Of a stretch of DNA of 64,000 bases, positions 16,331-25,208 are shown one piece after another. Origin of the DNA: Natrialba magadii ATCC 43099 (lineage in GTDB: Archaea; Halobacteriota; Halobacteria; Halobacteriales; Natrialbaceae); contig NC_013922.1 of assembly GCF_000025625.1 (NCBI RefSeq), positions 3,286,001 through 3,350,000 on the forward strand. The letters run 5' to 3'. The notes beneath the pieces are model-generated. The model did no database searches. It was given only the letters and a program-made list of their open reading frames with translations, and had not been told where the DNA came from. Each line of letters starts with the position of its first letter. Position 1 is the stretch's first letter. A program made the translations under genes and the position numbers.

Positions 16331-17583
16331 AATGAGGCCCCATCCGTAGCCGAGTCATCGTCACCAGCCTTCTGCCGGGAAGTCCGGTCGCTTTGGCGGT
16401 GGCTCTCTCCACTACGGTAGCGGTCTGCGATATTCATCGCCCCGTTCACGTCAGCCTGGTATTCTGTGACCCAACAGTCGTCGTTCGAACAGCGGAACGT
16501 CGCCTGTCGTGGTCGAGAGCCGACCTTACCACAGGCGTGGCATTCTTTCGACGTGTTCCGGGGATTCACCGTCTCGACGGGAATCCCCTTCTCGGCGGCT
16601 TTGTACCGAATCTGTGCGTGGAGCTTCGCAAAGCCCCATCCATGTAACCGCCGGTTCATGTACGCGCCGTAGTCCATGTTCTCGCGGATGTACGTCAGGT
16701 CTTCCAGTACCAGCACCGGGTTCTCGACGGACTCGGCGTATTCAACGACCTCGCGAGTTACCCGGTGGACCACGTGGTCAATCCGGTTCCACAGCGATTC
16801 GCCGTAGGACTCCGCGATTCGCTCACTGCCACGTCTCTGAAGCCGTCGCTTGGCGGTGAAGTAGGTTTTGCGGAGCCTCCGGACGGTTTTGCCGTCGTTG
16901 GCCCACAGTTTGGGGCGAACCGGAGAGCCACTCTCATCGCGGTGACACACCGTGACGAGACTCGCTTCTCCGATGTCGACGCCGATCGGCGTCCTGTCGA
17001 GCCCAACGAGACAGGGCTCGCCAGACGAGTCTGGCGGGGTCCGCTCGTTGGCAGACGTCGCAGATTGTTCCTCTACGTCGCGGGTGGCGGTGATGTGGAG
17101 ATACCACGTCCCATCCCGCTCGAGGAGCCGACTTTCACCCATCTCGACATCACCAGCATACACTGCTTCCAGCCAATCCCGCTGGTCTGGATTGGCGTGT
17201 GCCGGGATCCAGAGGTGGTAATCGTCGTGATGGGGAATTTTGATGTACCACTCGAGGGAGTTCTGTGGCTTGTGGTCGAGTTGAACACCTTCGTTGGTAA
17301 ACTTCACCGGATGGTCGTCGTGAAGTTCGTCGGTATCGTAGCTGCCGCCACAGAGTTGCGGGACGTACTGCTTGAGGGCGTTTTTAGCGTAGCCGGAAAG
17401 GTCGTACTCGACAACAATGTCGTTTGTGGCTGACTGGGTGGTGCAGTCGGCGTCGAAGGCTGCCTGAAGTGCCTGCTGATATGCCTCACGAGTCTCACAG
17501 AGCTTGCGCTCCTTGTGAGCATTGGGGTCGACGAGGCGCAACTCGAGCGTCTTCGTGACTTCAGGCATCCGTTCTGTACCCAT
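16261..17583 (-). CDS. TnpB RNA-guided nuclease (IS200/IS605 OrfB family)
   Basis: A 440-aa protein starting at the ATG at 17583 (MGTERMPEVTKTLELRLVDP); a Met five residues later is an alternative. The RuvC-like active site is complete: Asp in IGVDIGEASLV, Glu in VLVLEDLTYIRE and Asp in YQADVNGAMNIA. The zinc ribbon reads CHACGKVG then CSNDDC. Family members are guided by a reRNA that overlaps the 3' end of the gene to cleave DNA at the donor site. A disordered tail (SDRTSRQKAGDDDSATDGAS) overlaps the presumed guide-RNA region. Probably active, judging by conserved residues. Confidence 0.92.
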   Translation of the reverse strand: MGTERMPEVTKTLELRLVDPNAHKERKLCETREAYQQALQAAFDADCTTQSATNDIVVEYDLSGYAKNALKQYVPQLCGGSYDTDELHDDHPVKFTNEGVQLDHKPQNSLEWYIKIPHHDDYHLWIPAHANPDQRDWLEAVYAGDVEMGESRLLERDGTWYLHITATRDVEEQSATSANERTPPDSSGEPCLVGLDRTPIGVDIGEASLVTVCHRDESGSPVRPKLWANDGKTVRRLRKTYFTAKRRLQRRGSERIAESYGESLWNRIDHVVHRVTREVVEYAESVENPVLVLEDLTYIRENMDYGAYMNRRLHGWGFAKLHAQIRYKAAEKGIPVETVNPRNTSKECHACGKVGSRPRQATFRCSNDDCWVTEYQADVNGAMNIADRYRSGESHRQSDRTSRQKAGDDDSATDGASLTGPQDSHADAEPQQVTHGTNAS

Positions 17584-17789
17584 CAATACGGCACAGGACA
17601 CGATATACGTCAGCCATGCGGAGTGAAAGTAAAGGATGGAAATCCACCGCAGCGTCACTCCGAAAACGGACAATCACTGCCTATCGCTCGACCTGCGCCT
17701 GAAGACGCAGGTATGCGCTAGCAATCTGTATCAACTGTAGACGTTGACCACCCGCACTCGCGGAGGCGCGAGCCAGAGACCAGCCACAA

Positions 17790-17835
17790 ACGCAGATACG
17801 CAGACACGCAGACACGCAGACACGCAGACACAGAC
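17790..17835. repeat. 8-bp tandem repeat (ACGCAGAC)n
   Basis: Five units ACGCAGAT/ACGCAGAC in a row, then a partial unit, ending eight bases before the ATG of the 426-aa membrane protein. Its position in the presumed promoter or leader makes a length effect on expression conceivable. The units have no spacers, so this is not a CRISPR array. Confidence 0.85.
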
Positions 17836-17843
17836 GGCCAGCG

Positions 17844-19124
17844 ATGTCACGCACACCCACTCGAGCGTTTCACGGTGAACGATCGAACGCTTACCTCTCC
17901 TGGCTAGCGATCGCAGTGGTACTGTTCCTCGGAATTCGAGCACTCCGTGCCGGCCTCGTTCACGAAATGTTGTTCGCCGCGACCGTCGTCACTGTCGCGC
18001 TCGTCCCCGCCGTCGTACTCGAGTCGAAACGTGCTTCACTCCCGTGGGAAGTGACAGGTATCGCAGTCGTGCCGCTGCTGGTGGCTGTGTTCGCACCTGA
18101 CCTCTGGAGTCGACAACTCGTCCTCTACGCCGGTGGGGCGACGATCGCACTCGCGCTCACACTCGAGGTACACGCGCTCACAGAGATCCGTCTCGAGCGA
18201 GGACTCGCCATCGCGTTCGTCACGATGGTGGCTGCGTCGATCGCGGCAACGTGGGCAACGCTCACGTGGGTACAAGACATCGTCGCGGGCACGGCCGTTC
18301 TCGCGAGTAATACGGAGGTGATGTGGCTTTTGATCGCTGCAACGGTCGCTGGGCTCGTTGCGGGGATCTGTTTCGATCTGTACTATCGACACTTCCCCGG
18401 TGAGGAGCTCGTATCGGCGCCTATCGACGGCATCGAGGAAGACGTGTTCGCGATCAAAGCCGACATCGACGGCCAGCCGCCACTCGAGGAACGGCTTCCG
18501 CTCTCCAGGCGTGTACAGTATGGACTCGTTCAGCTGTTGCGCCTCGGCATGGTTGCGATACTTGGCTACGGTGTGAGTGTGTTCGATGTCGGTGCTGTCT
18601 CCAACGCGGCTGCGATGCTCGCGGTCACGTTCGTGCCAACGGTCCTGCGCCGACGATATGACGTGCCGTTCGACACCGGCCTCGTACTCTGGATCACGGT
18701 GGTCGTCTTTATGCACTCGATCGGTTCGTTCTATATCTACGATCGTTCGTTCTGGTGGCACAATCTCACGCACCCGCTTTCAGCAACGCTCGTGGGTGCG
18801 ATCGGATACGTTGCAATCCGGGTTCTCGACGAACACCGTGACGAGGTTCATCTGCCACCAGGGCTGACACCGGGTTTTGTCGTGATTTTCGTGCTTTCGT
18901 TCGGCGTCTTCTGGGAAATCGGCGAGTTCGGGTTCGATGTCGTTGCCGGCCGTACCGGACTCGAGATGCCCCTGGCCCAGCACGGTCTCGACGATACGAT
19001 GACAGATATCGTGTTTAATACGATCGGTGCGATCGTTGTCGCACGCTGGGGGCTGCCGTATCTCACCGACGTTACAGACGCTGTGACGGATCGTCTCGAC
19101 GGATGGTCGGTATGTAACCACTGA
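17844..19124 (+). CDS. polytopic membrane protein, DUF2238/YjdF-like C-terminal half
   Basis: A 426-aa protein (MSRTPTRAFHGERSNAYLSW) with about ten hydrophobic helices. The C-terminal half has the pattern I associate with DUF2238/YjdF: WWHNLTHPLSATLVGAIGY, GVFWEIGEFGFDVVAG and the closing GLDDTMTDIVFNTIGAIVVA, with conserved His, Glu and Asp inside membrane segments. Substrate and role are unknown. A central soluble loop (DGIEEDVFAIKADIDGQPPL) splits the two halves. It stands alone between the TnpB element and a convergent histidine kinase. Confidence 0.85.
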   Translation: MSRTPTRAFHGERSNAYLSWLAIAVVLFLGIRALRAGLVHEMLFAATVVTVALVPAVVLESKRASLPWEVTGIAVVPLLVAVFAPDLWSRQLVLYAGGATIALALTLEVHALTEIRLERGLAIAFVTMVAASIAATWATLTWVQDIVAGTAVLASNTEVMWLLIAATVAGLVAGICFDLYYRHFPGEELVSAPIDGIEEDVFAIKADIDGQPPLEERLPLSRRVQYGLVQLLRLGMVAILGYGVSVFDVGAVSNAAAMLAVTFVPTVLRRRYDVPFDTGLVLWITVVVFMHSIGSFYIYDRSFWWHNLTHPLSATLVGAIGYVAIRVLDEHRDEVHLPPGLTPGFVVIFVLSFGVFWEIGEFGFDVVAGRTGLEMPLAQHGLDDTMTDIVFNTIGAIVVARWGLPYLTDVTDAVTDRLDGWSVCNH

Positions 19125-19262
19125 GATGATGGGGGACGGCGAACCCAACGCGGGGCGAGGACGTTCGAAGATGGGAGCCAAATACCTGGATCACAGAGGC
19201 ACCTTCCCTGACACCTGGATCAGAGATCGTCTCCGTCGCGAACAACCAGTGTATAAAGTCCG

Positions 19263-21695
19263 CTACTGTTCGTGGTCCGCTATTGCAGGCAGCGTAAGCG
19301 AGAACGTTGCTCCCTCGCCCGGCTCGGAATCGATCCACATCTTCCCGCCATGACGCTCAACGATGCGCTGGCAGAGTGCCAGTCCAAGGCCTGTTCCGTC
19401 GTACTCGTCACGGCTGTGTAACCGATTGAAAATATCGAACACGCGGTCCTGATTCTCTGGTTCGATACCAATCCCGTTGTCGTGAACCGAGAGCACCCAC
19501 TCGTGCTTTCGACGCTCTGCATCGAGGTAAATACGGGGCGTTGCATCCCCGCTATAGGTGATGGCGTTTTCCAGCAGATTCTGCAGCACCTGCCGAAGCT
19601 GGTCGCCGTCGCCTTCCACGCAGGGGAGGGGTTCTGCAGTAATTGTGGTGTCGGTGTCTTCGATCTGTAGCTGTAGATCCTCACGCACGTCATCAAGGAC
19701 CGTCTCTAACTCGACCGGTTCGAGTGGATCACCGCGAGTTTCGACGCGGGAGTACGCGAGCAGGCCATCGATCATCCGGCGCATTCGATCCGCGCCATCG
19801 ACGGCGAACTCAAGGAACTCCTCGCCGTCCTCGTCGAACTCCTCGCCGTAGCGCTGTTCGATCAACTGGAGATAGCTCGAGACCATTCGCAGCGGCTCCT
19901 GTAAGTCGTGCGAGGCAGCGTAGGCAAACTGCTCGAGTCGCTTATTCGATTCCCGCAATGCGCTTTCGCGGTGCTCCCGTTCGATCTCGTAACTCACCCA
20001 CTGCCCCATCAACTCGAGGAAGGTGTGCTCGGTCTCTGTGAACTCGTGGTCTCGGGGCTCAGTACTCCCGACCCATAGTGTCCCATACGGCGTTGTGCCG
20101 TTCATCACCTTCGTGCCAAGATAGCACGATAAGCCGTACTCCTGATAGATCTTGTCATCCTCCCAGTCGGTGCCGCGAACGTCTGCCATTCCGACCGGCT
20201 CGTCACTCTCGATGGCCTGCCGACAGTAACACCCGTCACCGGGATCGGTCCACAAGGTATCAGAGTCGTCGACCATGTCACCCCAGTACCCGATCGTGAA
20301 GTCGTTTCGGAACCGGTCGTCCCACGAGGGCAGATGAGTCAGTCCGGCCGTCTCGAGTCCCATCCACTCGCGGCCGAACTCGAGTAACTGCTCGAGTTTC
20401 GTCTCGAACGCGAGGTCGGGGTCTGCCGTGATCTGGTAACTCTCCTGCAGGAACTCCTCGCGTTGCTGGCGCTCAAGTTCGTACTCGATCCACTGTCCCA
20501 TCAGGTCGAGGTACGTCCGCTCGGCGTCGGTGTACGGCTTCTCGCGGGGTGTCTGACTCGCGAAACAGAGTGTGCCGTACTCCTCGCCGCTGACGTGGAC
20601 GGCTGTCGCGAAGTACGCGTCCAGTCCAAACCGCTCGTAGGCACGGTCGGTGGTCCAGCCCACCTCGGCGGCGTCCGTCACGGCGATCCGGCCGGGTGCC
20701 GCGAGCAATTTCTCACAGTATGTGTCAGACAGTGAGTCTGTGCTGCCCGCTGTGATCTGGTCGTGATCGCCGACCGCTTCGACGATGTCGTACATCCCGT
20801 CAGCGGTTGTCTGGGCGAAATAGCCGATCTCGAGACCGAATCGCTCGCTACCCAACTCGAGCAGGCCACGGACCTTCGTCTCGAACAACCGATCTGAATC
20901 AGCCGTCACCTCGTAGAGGTCCTTCAGGAATTGCTCGCGCTGTTGGAGTTCTACCTTTGCTGTTGTCCGCTCACGGAGCGTCTGGAGCATGCGCTCGTTT
21001 TCGCGAACAGGCGCGTTGTCGCCGAAGAGTTCCTCAGGTGGCGTATAGTAGAAGTTGTGACATGCTGCGCCGTTGTAGATGAGATGCGGATGGGTTCGGA
21101 TAACGTTCTGGATCAGCTCTGGATCGAACAGTTCGCGGTCGTACTGGCAGATGGCAAGGACATCCTCGTGATTGAAAAGATCGTTAATTTTCGACTCGTA
21201 CTCCATTAATTGTTCAATCGTCGTCTCGTCTTCCTTGATCCACGACATCTCGGCGACGAGACGGAGTGCCTCGAATTCCTCGGTGGCCTCCGAGGTCGCA
21301 TCGGCATAGAACTGGATCATCTCGTGCTGGTCGAACGTCCCGCTTCGGAGGTAGGTTTCAGCAACGGTGTAGAACTCCAGCGCGCCCGACTCAAGCGCGG
21401 CATCGACATCAATTCCAGCAGTGCGCAGTGTTTGCTGGACCTCGGCTTCGGTGCTCTGATCGACAACGTAGGCGATGCGCTCGCCGCGCTCGAGGCCGTG
21501 GCGGACGAACGGTACAGCGGCTTCGAACTTCTCGCTGGACGTCTCGTAGATGTGTGCGAAGTGATCGTTGCAGTCGTGACCGTCGAGTGCTTCGACCGGA
21601 CCGCTGAACTCTCGGCTCTGCTGGAACGCTTCAAGCCCGGTCTCGAGGGTCACAGCGTCACTGGCCACGTCGGTTGGAGAGACGTTTTGACTCAT
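19263..21695 (-). CDS. MEDS-GAF-GAF sensor histidine kinase
   Basis: An 810-aa soluble sensor kinase with no membrane segment. Order: MEDS (DcmR-type) sensory domain at about residues 40-235 (DHFAHIYETSSEKFEAAVPF, CHNFYYTPPEELFG), GAF 1 at about 265-410, GAF 2 at about 425-575 (each with the preceding FL-x-ESYQITADPDLAFETKL-type linker), then HisKA with the phospho-acceptor His in YAASHDLQEPLRMVSSYL. The HATPase contains N-box LLENAITYSG, G1 HDNGIGIEPE and G2 GTGLGLALCQ. The duplicated GAFs share Cys residues that could bind a ligand. No response regulator is adjacent. Signal unknown; MEDS and GAF suggest a small molecule or light. Confidence 0.92.
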   Translation of the reverse strand: MSQNVSPTDVASDAVTLETGLEAFQQSREFSGPVEALDGHDCNDHFAHIYETSSEKFEAAVPFVRHGLERGERIAYVVDQSTEAEVQQTLRTAGIDVDAALESGALEFYTVAETYLRSGTFDQHEMIQFYADATSEATEEFEALRLVAEMSWIKEDETTIEQLMEYESKINDLFNHEDVLAICQYDRELFDPELIQNVIRTHPHLIYNGAACHNFYYTPPEELFGDNAPVRENERMLQTLRERTTAKVELQQREQFLKDLYEVTADSDRLFETKVRGLLELGSERFGLEIGYFAQTTADGMYDIVEAVGDHDQITAGSTDSLSDTYCEKLLAAPGRIAVTDAAEVGWTTDRAYERFGLDAYFATAVHVSGEEYGTLCFASQTPREKPYTDAERTYLDLMGQWIEYELERQQREEFLQESYQITADPDLAFETKLEQLLEFGREWMGLETAGLTHLPSWDDRFRNDFTIGYWGDMVDDSDTLWTDPGDGCYCRQAIESDEPVGMADVRGTDWEDDKIYQEYGLSCYLGTKVMNGTTPYGTLWVGSTEPRDHEFTETEHTFLELMGQWVSYEIEREHRESALRESNKRLEQFAYAASHDLQEPLRMVSSYLQLIEQRYGEEFDEDGEEFLEFAVDGADRMRRMIDGLLAYSRVETRGDPLEPVELETVLDDVREDLQLQIEDTDTTITAEPLPCVEGDGDQLRQVLQNLLENAITYSGDATPRIYLDAERRKHEWVLSVHDNGIGIEPENQDRVFDIFNRLHSRDEYDGTGLGLALCQRIVERHGGKMWIDSEPGEGATFSLTLPAIADHEQ

Positions 21696-22056
21696 GTATC
21701 ACCCACTGTTCGCTGTCGCAGATACTTGCTCTCGCCCACAACGACAAGCCTCGATTAAACTGGCATCGAACGCGAGAAGGGGACGAACGACGGCTTCCGC
21801 GGTTAGAGTCGCTGGTTCAGTCATCGCTAATACAGTCATTACCGAATCGAGATTAGCGAGAGGGAAAAGGTTGTTGTATATTATTCCATAGTACAAAATC
21901 TAGAAATATTCAGCTGGGATACGGTCTGGCCAGGCCACAGTATTCTCCTGTACCGTGTCGCACTTCGCTTCGCTCGGCGTTCTCTCCTTAAATCCTACGC
22001 GAAATCCTACACGATCTAGTAACTGTGGCTCACGAAGTTGTTCGCGACAGAAACGT

Positions 22057-22130
22057 GGGCGCTACAGGATTTGAACCCGTGACAGCTTGGTCCGAAGCCA
22101 AGTACTCTGTCCAGACTGAGCTAAGCGCCC
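22057..22130 (-). tRNA. tRNA-Arg (anticodon UCG)
   Basis: On the minus strand the sequence folds as a cloverleaf: acceptor GGGCGCT pairing with AGCGCCC, D-arm, anticodon stem CTTGG/CCAAG around the loop CTTCGGA giving anticodon TCG, and a T-arm with GGTTCAAATCC. It is 74 bases long and has no encoded CCA or intron. UCG reads CGA-type Arg codons. Confidence 0.93.
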
Positions 22131-22154
22131 GCACCCTTCCGTATCCGTCGACCT

Positions 22155-22162
22155 CCTATAAG
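22155..22162 (-). promoter_or_regulatory. TATA box for tRNA-Arg
   Basis: CTTATAGG on the minus strand is centred about 28 bases upstream of the tRNA 5' end, the standard archaeal spacing for TBP binding. Confidence 0.6.
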
Positions 22163-22294
22163 TCACTCGATTTTCACCGATTCAGACAGACACCACCATA
22201 CCTCTCCAACACACCCCCTCACTCGAGTCGCTTCGGGTATTCCCAGTCCGTGAAAACCACCGCGACTTGTCTTTATCTGTGAGCCAAAGGGGGA

Positions 22295-22483
22295 ATGATG
22301 ACCGCACACGAGTACACGGCCACCGACGAGCCGCCCTTTTCCGAAACCGATGCACTCGAGTTGCATCACACCGAGCCGGGGATGGTGACGGTGGTGCCGG
22401 CGGATGCGAGTGAAGTCGAGCGAGCCGAGGCGTGGTTGGCGGTGTCGGAGTCGGTGTGCTGTGAACTCGAGCAGTGGCGGTAA
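22295..22483 (+). CDS. small conserved haloarchaeal protein (DUF7511-like)
   Basis: A 62-aa protein (or 61 from the second ATG at 22298): MTAHEYTATDEPPFSETDAL, then GMVTVVPADASEVERAEAWL and CCELEQWR at the end. The form PADASE-x-ERxxxWLA is one I recall from a family of short haloarchaeal proteins. No catalytic motif. It is expressed alone, between tRNA-Arg and the second TnpB element. The CC pair near the C-terminus is unusual for a haloarchaeal protein. Confidence 0.7.
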   Translation: MMTAHEYTATDEPPFSETDALELHHTEPGMVTVVPADASEVERAEAWLAVSESVCCELEQWR

Positions 22484-22599
22484 GTCAGGCTCGTAGACAG
22501 GGTGTCGATATCGTGTTCCGACGTGATGGTGTGCCACCGACACGAGTCGGTCACCGTTGTCGTTGTACCGGCGGGCTGACGACAGTGAACTACCCCACC

Positions 22600-23889
22600 C
22601 TACTCGCTCACGGCTGACGCCGTTCGCTCCTTGAGGGCGGGGCTTCCTGTTTCCACGACGCGCTTTGCAGATACAGGTGTATCCACAGGGAACGCAGTCT
22701 CCACAGGCGTTCGAAAATCGCTGTGCGATTTTCGCAGCCCATCAGAATCGCAAAGCGATTCTGAGGACGTTGATTCGGAGCGTCCCGCTCCTAACCGCTC
22801 TTTGACACCGCGAGAAAGGATGTTCCACGCCGCGTTCGCGTCTCTATCTGCCTCGAACCCGCAGGAAGGGCAGGAGTGTTCGCGCACCCACAGCGGTTTC
22901 TCGGTCGAAACGCCGCAGGACGCACACTCCTTGGTCGTCCCTGCTGGTTCGACTGCCACGAAGTGCGTCCCCTCTTGCTTGCACTTGTATTCGAGCATCC
23001 GCAGGAACGTCCCCCACGCCGCACCTGCCCGATTTCGAGAGTTGCCCGGGAGTTCGACCAATCCCTTCGCATCTAAGTCCTCCACAGCCACGAGGTCGCA
23101 CTCTCTCGCGTAGTAGTTCGAGAGTTTGTGCAAGAAGTCTCGGCGCTTGTTCTTCAGCACGGCGTGGCGTTCGGCCACGACACGGCGCTGTTTCTCCCAG
23201 TTGTTCGAGCCGTGTTCCTTCCGCGAGAGGTCGCGCTGTGCGCGTTCCAACCGCTCTCGCTCGTCGGACAGGTCGAGGGATTCGACGGCGGTTCCGTCGG
23301 TGTCGTGGGTGTACTTGAGAATCCCTACGTCAATACCGACGCACCGCTCAGGATTCTCGGGCTTCTCCGGTGGGTCGTCCGGGGTTTCGACGCCGAGGAT
23401 AGCGTACCACTTGCCGGTCGGTTCCTGTTTGACTGTGACGGTCTTGACTTCGGCGTCGTCGGGCAGGTTGCGGTGGAAGGTGAGCGGGATTTCACCGAGT
23501 TTCGAGAGCCACAGCCGCGTCCGACCGCTCGTGTTCTTGAGCTTGAAGCCGGATTGACTGTAGGTGAAACTGCGGTACTCGCCCGGAGCCTTCCGCTTGA
23601 GCGTCCCGACGCGGTAGCCGTTCTCTTTCCGACCGCGAAGCGTCGAGAGGTTGTCGTACAGCCGTTGTACGACCTTCTGTAGTACCTTCGAGTGGACTTG
23701 TTTCAGTTCGCTCCACCACTTCTTGAGGCTCGGTAGGAGTTTCTGCTCGGAGTACGCCGAGGTGTCGCTGGTTCGGTTGAGTCGGTGGAGGAAGTGGTTG
23801 TAGACCTGTCTACAGGTATCGACAGTCCACGCTAACTGTTCTTCGAGAGCATCGGACGGTCGGAGCCGATACCTGTAGTTGTAGTTCAT
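22600..23889 (-). CDS. TnpB RNA-guided nuclease (IS200/IS605 OrfB family)
   Basis: A 429-aa protein starting MNYNYRYRLRPSDALEEQLA, the common OrfB N-terminal helix-turn region. The RuvC-like triad is complete: Asp in VGIDVGILKYTH, Glu in DLVAVEDLDAKGL and Asp in EADRDANAAWNIL. The zinc ribbon is CASCGVSTEKPLW with CPSCGF. The last residues (LKERTASAVSE) are encoded within the structured right end, where the guide RNA is expected. It starts directly after the stop of the RHH gene (TAG then ATG, no gap). It is unrelated in detail to the TnpB at 16261, so this is a separate lineage. Confidence 0.93.
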   Translation of the reverse strand: MNYNYRYRLRPSDALEEQLAWTVDTCRQVYNHFLHRLNRTSDTSAYSEQKLLPSLKKWWSELKQVHSKVLQKVVQRLYDNLSTLRGRKENGYRVGTLKRKAPGEYRSFTYSQSGFKLKNTSGRTRLWLSKLGEIPLTFHRNLPDDAEVKTVTVKQEPTGKWYAILGVETPDDPPEKPENPERCVGIDVGILKYTHDTDGTAVESLDLSDERERLERAQRDLSRKEHGSNNWEKQRRVVAERHAVLKNKRRDFLHKLSNYYARECDLVAVEDLDAKGLVELPGNSRNRAGAAWGTFLRMLEYKCKQEGTHFVAVEPAGTTKECASCGVSTEKPLWVREHSCPSCGFEADRDANAAWNILSRGVKERLGAGRSESTSSESLCDSDGLRKSHSDFRTPVETAFPVDTPVSAKRVVETGSPALKERTASAVSE

Positions 23890-24075
23890 CTACGAACGTT
23901 CTTCGATGAGTTCGTCGAGTTTTCCGCGAACGAACGACGAGAGGTTGAGGTGGTTCTCCTCGACCCATTCGGCTTGGTCTTCGCGGATGGTGATGTTCTT
24001 CCGTCTCACGACATGCGCACTATGCGCACTTGTGCGTATAGTTGTTGCGATTGCGTGGGCCTGTGTGCTGGGCAT
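23890..24075 (-). CDS. ribbon-helix-helix protein, likely repressor of the TnpB unit
   Basis: The 61-aa frame contains a compact RHH domain: RRKNITIREDQAEWVEENHL then SSFVRGKLDELIEERS, matching strand-helix-helix of the Arc/CopG type. The first 22 residues (MPSTQAHAIATTIRTSAHSA) are odd in composition and are encoded by repeated DNA. I think the real start is a GTG near 24009 just before RRKNITI, leaving the repeats as an operator. The stop touches the TnpB ATG, so the two are translated together. The function as an autorepressor is inference. Confidence 0.7.
   Translation of the reverse strand: MPSTQAHAIATTIRTSAHSAHVVRRKNITIREDQAEWVEENHLNLSSFVRGKLDELIEERS
24013..24039 (-). promoter_or_regulatory. 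three 9-bp units, candidate RHH operator
   Basis: Plus-strand ATGCGCACT occurs twice in tandem (24013-24021 and 24022-24030) and is followed by TGTGCGTAT (24031-24039), which is close to an inverted copy. RHH dimers typically bind short tandem or inverted sites overlapping their own promoter. The array lies directly before the most likely RHH start. Confidence 0.45.
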
Positions 24076-24316
24076 CGAACGTGTTTGATACTCGTGCGGC
24101 GCTGTATCCCCTCCCTACTCGCTCGCTCCGCTCGTTCGTTGAGGAAGGGGCCTTAGCGCCTCAATTCAGGTAAATAGCAACTCACGAGCGAAGTGATCGT
24201 TGCAGACGCCGCTGTGATTGTTCGTGGATGCTGGCACCCGGCTCGAAATAGTATGGTGACACTTTCTGGGACGCGGACCGTACCGTTTAACCGGCCTGCC
24301 TGAGCACTCCCGCCCA

Positions 24317-25168
24317 ATGACAGCGGGGGAGACGATTCGCGGGTTGCTCGAGTTGACACGACCGGTGAACGTGCTGGCCGCGAGCGTGTTGACGTTCATC
24401 GGCGCGTTCGTCGCTGGTGGCGTTGGCTCGTATCCGCTGCAGACGGGCGCGGCAGTCGCCGCGACCGGGCTGGCGGTCGGTGCAGGGAACGCGATCAACG
24501 ACTACTTCGACCGGGAAATCGACCGGATCAACCAGCCCGGGCGGGCGATCCCCCGCGGCGCGGTGAGTCCGCGCGGCGCGCTCGTGTTCAGTATCGTGCT
24601 CTTCGCCGCCGCAGTCGGCCTCGCACTCACCCTTCCCCTGGAAGCACTCGCCATCGCCGGGATCAACCTGGTTGCGTTGGTGGCCTACACGGAGTACTTC
24701 AAGGGCTTGCCCGGTCTCGGGAACGCGCTCGTGGCCTACCTCGTCGGGAGTACCTTCCTCTTTGGTGCGGCGGCGGTCGGCGAGATTGGCCCCGCAGTCG
24801 TCCTCTTCGCGCTCGCGGCAATCGCGACGCTCACCCGCGAGATTATCAAGGATGTCGAGGACATCGAGGGCGACCGCGAGGAGGGGCTGAACACCCTTCC
24901 GATCGCCATCGGCGAGCGTCAGTCGCTGTACATCGCAACTATCTTGCTCGTGATCGGTGTCGCCGCGAGTCCACTGCCGTACGTGCTCGGCTACTTCGAA
25001 CTCGAGTACCTCCTTGTCGTGCTCCCGGCGAACGCGATCATGATCGTGGCGGTCTACGAGAGTTTCGAGGACCCTACGATTGGGCAAACCCACCTGAAGT
25101 ACGGCACCTTTCTCGCGGCGCTGGCGTTTATCGTGGGGCGGGCGGCACTCGAAGTCAACGTGCTCTGA
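24317..25168 (+). CDS. digeranylgeranylglyceryl phosphate synthase (UbiA family)
   Basis: Adds the second geranylgeranyl chain to geranylgeranylglyceryl phosphate, an essential step of archaeal membrane ether-lipid synthesis (EC 2.5.1.42). The 283-aa protein has the UbiA signatures: first Asp-rich motif NAINDYFDREIDRINQPGR and second motif IKDVEDIEGDREEGLNTLP, both on the cytoplasmic side. About eight or nine membrane helices surround them. The start MTAGETIRGLLELTRPVNVL puts the conserved LTRPVN at the usual place. Family length and order match archaeal DGGGP synthases rather than bacterial UbiA. Confidence 0.93.
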   Translation: MTAGETIRGLLELTRPVNVLAASVLTFIGAFVAGGVGSYPLQTGAAVAATGLAVGAGNAINDYFDREIDRINQPGRAIPRGAVSPRGALVFSIVLFAAAVGLALTLPLEALAIAGINLVALVAYTEYFKGLPGLGNALVAYLVGSTFLFGAAAVGEIGPAVVLFALAAIATLTREIIKDVEDIEGDREEGLNTLPIAIGERQSLYIATILLVIGVAASPLPYVLGYFELEYLLVVLPANAIMIVAVYESFEDPTIGQTHLKYGTFLAALAFIVGRAALEVNVL

Positions 25169-25208
25169 GCTGACTGGGGTGCGTGTACCATGTGCCGGCA
25201 GGATGGGA

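Larger units (their letters stand above)
16187..17730 (-). mobile_element. IS1341-type element (lone TnpB, no TnpA)
   Basis: It contains a full TnpB gene and no TnpA. Each end carries a similar hairpin: about 16190-16223 (TCCCGCGCCTAAAGTCGCGGGA) and about 17690-17712 (ACCTGCGCCTGAAGACGCAGGT). IS200/IS605 elements carry such subterminal hairpins and lack inverted repeats and target duplications, so exact borders cannot be read here. The left border is probably at the TGACCTCC following the upstream gene's penultimate codon. Confidence 0.7.
22586..24170 (-). mobile_element. IS200/IS605-group element with RHH gene and TnpB, no TnpA
   Basis: The two ends carry related stem structures: CTACCCCACCCTACTCGCTC with GAGGGCGGGG near 22590-22645, and TCCCCTCCCTACTCGCTCGC with GAGGAAGGGG near 24107-24150. 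Between them are a ribbon-helix-helix gene and a TnpB gene, abutting. The right end probably stops at the TGAACTACCCC around 22586, by comparison with the usual haloarchaeal ending GGGGTAGTTCA (recollection). The left border near 24170 is approximate. Confidence 0.75.

Noticed and set aside
17790-17835. CRISPR array (also considered at 62711-62820)
   Set aside because: Units are 7-8 bp and directly adjacent, with no spacers and no cas genes.
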